64,000 nt of DNA from Odontesthes bonariensis (Eukaryota; Chordata; Actinopteri; Atheriniformes; Atherinopsidae). The position numbers were made by a program, and so were the translations under genes. Below the pieces are notes generated by a model. That model did not search any database, had not been told where the DNA came from, and saw nothing but the letters and a program-made list of their open reading frames with translations. Below are positions 61,207 through 64,000 of this stretch, piece after piece (the stretch's first letter is position 1; the number at the start of each line of letters is the position of its first letter). The DNA is taken from NCBI RefSeq assembly GCF_027942865.1, contig NC_134510.1, positions 40,519,692-40,583,691 on the forward strand. Reading direction: 5' to 3'.

Positions 61207-63472
61207 GCCCCTCCATCCAGGGGGAGGAGCTCCATCATCCTGAGGGAGGAGCTCCTCCATCTAGGGGGAGGAGCTCCTCCATCCAGGGGGAGGAGCTCCA
61301 TCATCCAGGGGAAGGAGCTCCATCATCCTGAGGGAGAAGCTCCTCCATCCAGGGGGAGGAGCTCTACCATCCAGGGGGAGGAGTTCCACCATCCAGGGGG
61401 AGGAGTTCCACCATCTAGGGAGAGGAGCTCCATCATCCTGAGGGAGGAGCTCCTCCATCCAGGGGGAGGAGCTCCACCATCCAGGGGGGGAGCTCCATCA
61501 TCCTGAGGGAGGAGCTCCTCCATCCAGGGGGAGTAGCTCCACCATCCAGGGGGAGGAGCCACACCATCCAGGGGGAGGAACCCCACCATCCAGGGGGAGG
61601 AGCCACACCATCCAGGGGGAGGAACCCCACCATCCAGGGGGAGGAGTTTCACCATCCAGGGGGAGGAACCCCACCATCCAGGGGGAGGAGCCACACCATC
61701 CAGGGGGAGGAACCCCACCATCCAGGGGGAGGAGTTCCACCATCCAGGGGGAGGAGCCACGCCATCCAGGGGGAGGAGCCACACCATCCAGGGGGAGGAA
61801 CACCACCATCCAGGGGGAGGAGTTTCACCATCCAGGGGGAGGAGCCACACCATCCAGGGGGAGGAGCCACACCATCCAGGGGGAGGAGCTCCTCCATCCA
61901 GGGGGAGGAGCCACACCATCCAGAGGTAGGAGCTCCACCATCCAGGGGGAGGAACCCCACCATCCAGGGGGAGGAGCCACACCATCCAGGGGGAGGAACC
62001 CACCATCCAGGGGGAGGAGCCACACCATCCAGGGGGGGGAGCCACACCATCCAGGGGGAGGAGCTCCTCCATCCAGGGGGAGGAGCCACACCATCCAGGG
62101 GGAGGAGCTCCACCATCCAGGGGGAGGAGCCACACCATCCAGGGGGAGGAGCCACACCATCCAGGGGGAGGAGCTCCTCCATCCAGGGGAAGGAGCTCCA
62201 CCATCCTGAGGGAGGAGCTCCACCATCCAGGGGGAGGAGCCACACCATCCAGGGGGAGGAGCTCCACCATCCAGGGGGAGGAACCCCACCATCCAGGGGG
62301 AGGAGCCACACCATCCAGGGGGAGGAACCCACCATCCAGGGGGAGGAGCCACACCATCCAGGGGGAGGAGCTCCTCCATCCAGGGGAAGGAGCTCCACCA
62401 TCCTGAGGGAGGAGCTCCACCATCCAGGGGGAGGAGCCACACCATCCAGGGGGAGGAGCTCCACCATCCAGGGGGAGGAACCCCACCATCCAGGGGGAGG
62501 AGCCACACCATCCAGGGGGAGGAACCCACCATCCAGGGGGAGGAGCCACACCATCCAGGGGGAGGAGCCACACCATCCAGGGGGAGGAGCTCCTCCATCC
62601 AGGGGGAGGAGCCACACCATCCAGGGGGAGGAGCTCCACCATCCAGGGGGAGGAGCCACACCATCCAGGGGGAGGAGCCACACCATCCAGGGGGAGGAGC
62701 TCCTCCATCCAGGGGAAGGAGCTCCACCATCCTGAGGGAGGAGCTCCACCATCCAGGGGGAGGAGCCACACCATCCAGGGGGAGGAGCTCCACCATCCAG
62801 GGGGAGGAGCCACACCATCCAGGGGGAGGAACCCCACCATCCAGGGGGAGGAGTTTCACCATCCAGGGGGAGGAACCCCACCATCCAGGGGGAGGAGCCA
62901 CACCATCCAGGGGGAGGAACCCCACCATCCAGGGGGAGGAGTTCCACCATCCAGGGGGAGGAACCCCACCATCCAGGGGGAGGAGCCACACCATCTAGGG
63001 GGAGGAACCCACCATCCAGGGGGAGGAGCCACACCATCCAGGGGGAGGAGCTCCTCCATCCAGGGGAAGGAGCTCCACCATCCAGGGGGAGGAGCTCCTC
63101 CATCCTGAGGGAGGAGCTCCACCATCCAGGGGGAGGAGCCACACCATCCAGGGGGAGGAGCTCCACCATCCAGGGGGAGGAGCCACACCATCCAGGGGGA
63201 GGAACCCCACCATCCAGGGGGAGGAGCCACACCATCCAGGGGGAGGAGCTCCTCCATCCAGGGGAAGGAGCTCCACCATCCAGGGGGAGGAGCTCCTCCA
63301 TCCTGAGGGAGGAGCTCCACCATCCAGGGGGAGGAGCCACACCATCCAGGGGGAGGAGCTCCACCATCCAGGGAGAGGAGCTCCTCCATCCAGGGGGAGG
63401 AGCTCCATCATCCTGAGGGAGGAGCTCCACCATCCAGGGGGAGGAGCCACACCATCCAGGGGGAGGAGAGGA
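61194..63472. repeat. 22-bp minisatellite, second block (~2.3 kb)
   Basis: About 100 copies of the same 22-bp unit, now mostly the GAGGAGCCACACCATCCAGG form, with 21-bp short variants (GGAACCCACC). Longer blocks recur, for example GGGGAAGGAGCTCCACCATC at about 62187, 62384, 62715, 63064 and 63262. No host gene is seen around it; 63473-64000 is unique AT-rich sequence without a recognisable gene. Confidence 0.96.
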
Positions 63473-64000
63473 AGTTGATGGATGGATCTTTAAAACATTG
63501 ATTAATAATCATCATTCACTGACGTCCTGAAAGTGAAGATGTTATAAAACCGATTGAAGCAGCAACATTACAAGATTTATGAGATATTATGTAACTTGGA
63601 CCGGATTAAATGATGGTTGCAGATCGCAGCAGGAAACAACGAACACAGAGAACGTAATCCTCCACCTCCAACAAAGCTTTTATCTTTTCTGGCTGCAGTT
63701 GTGTAACTGCTGTTATCTAACTGACTGTCAGAGCAAGAGTTTCCAAGAAAAAGGGCATTTCCCCCCGAATCAGGACCAGTAACAGTGTGCTGATATGTTA
63801 ACTTATTCAGACAATATTTCACAGTCATTTCTCACAGTTTCATCACAGAAGGTCCTCACAAGTACAGAAAGGTGTTTTTTTCCTTTAATAATCTGAATGT
63901 GTGTCTCTGATCTTTAATCTGAGTGTAGATTACATCATGCAGGAGTTCTCTGTGTGTTGTTTTAGAGCAGATAGTCCTGGATTTACGCAGATTTACGGAG

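Noticed and set aside
61323..63450. Minus-strand frames of 500-594 codons rich in PLDGGAPPPGW
   Set aside because: 22-bp minisatellite read in all frames; no independent gene signal.

Overview
The window is vertebrate nuclear DNA, almost certainly from a teleost fish. Genes are split by GT-AG introns. The interspersed repeats (L1 and CR1/L2-type LINEs, PIF/Harbinger, hAT and piggyBac-like elements) are those usual in fish, and one gene is a clear SIGLEC15 relative. I could assemble four host genes exon by exon with consistent splice phase. Everything else is transposon or kilobase-scale tandem repeat.

Layout: 1-2.65 kb is an antisense CR1/L2-type LINE cut by a small inverted-repeat DNA transposon. 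2.65-5.3 kb holds remnants of DNA-transposon genes, including a Harbinger transposase. 5.6-11.9 kb is a trypsin-like serine protease (copy 1) that lacks its signal-peptide exon in this window; its third intron is a ~4.9 kb array. 12.2-14.75 kb is a second antisense LINE carrying a clean hAT insertion. 16.4-22.2 kb is a 16-bp minisatellite. 23.5-29.0 kb is a complete second protease copy with six coding exons and a ~1.8 kb 8-bp array in intron 4. 29.6-34.75 kb is a Siglec-15-like gene with three coding exons, whose introns carry a 12-bp array and a 1.4 kb polypyrimidine tract. 35.8-45.15 kb is a full-length L1 with a perfect 15-bp target-site duplication, itself interrupted by a 2.9 kb composite insertion. 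46.6-49.4 kb holds two hAT-type elements with perfect 8-bp duplications. 49.9-56.75 kb, minus strand, is a secreted protein that joins an IgGFc-binding (FCGBP-type) domain to a C-terminal C-type lectin domain; its first intron holds a 2.8 kb 19-bp array and its second a solo LTR. 58-64 kb is repeats, ending in a 22-bp minisatellite.

The host genes are all secreted or cell-surface proteins: two secreted zymogens, a sialic-acid-binding receptor of the DAP12-coupled type, and a secreted IgGFc-domain/lectin protein. This suggests an immune or barrier-tissue neighbourhood, but co-function is inference from gene content.

The most striking feature is that every assembled gene has at least one intron filled by a different kilobase-scale tandem repeat. 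For protease copy 1, the paralogous intron in copy 2 still holds the single seed unit of the array. The intron array of the IgGFc/lectin gene is open in all sense frames, so failure to remove intron 1 would append a long Cys/His-rich repeat to the signal peptide. No prokaryotic-type systems (operons, CRISPR, IS elements) are present.
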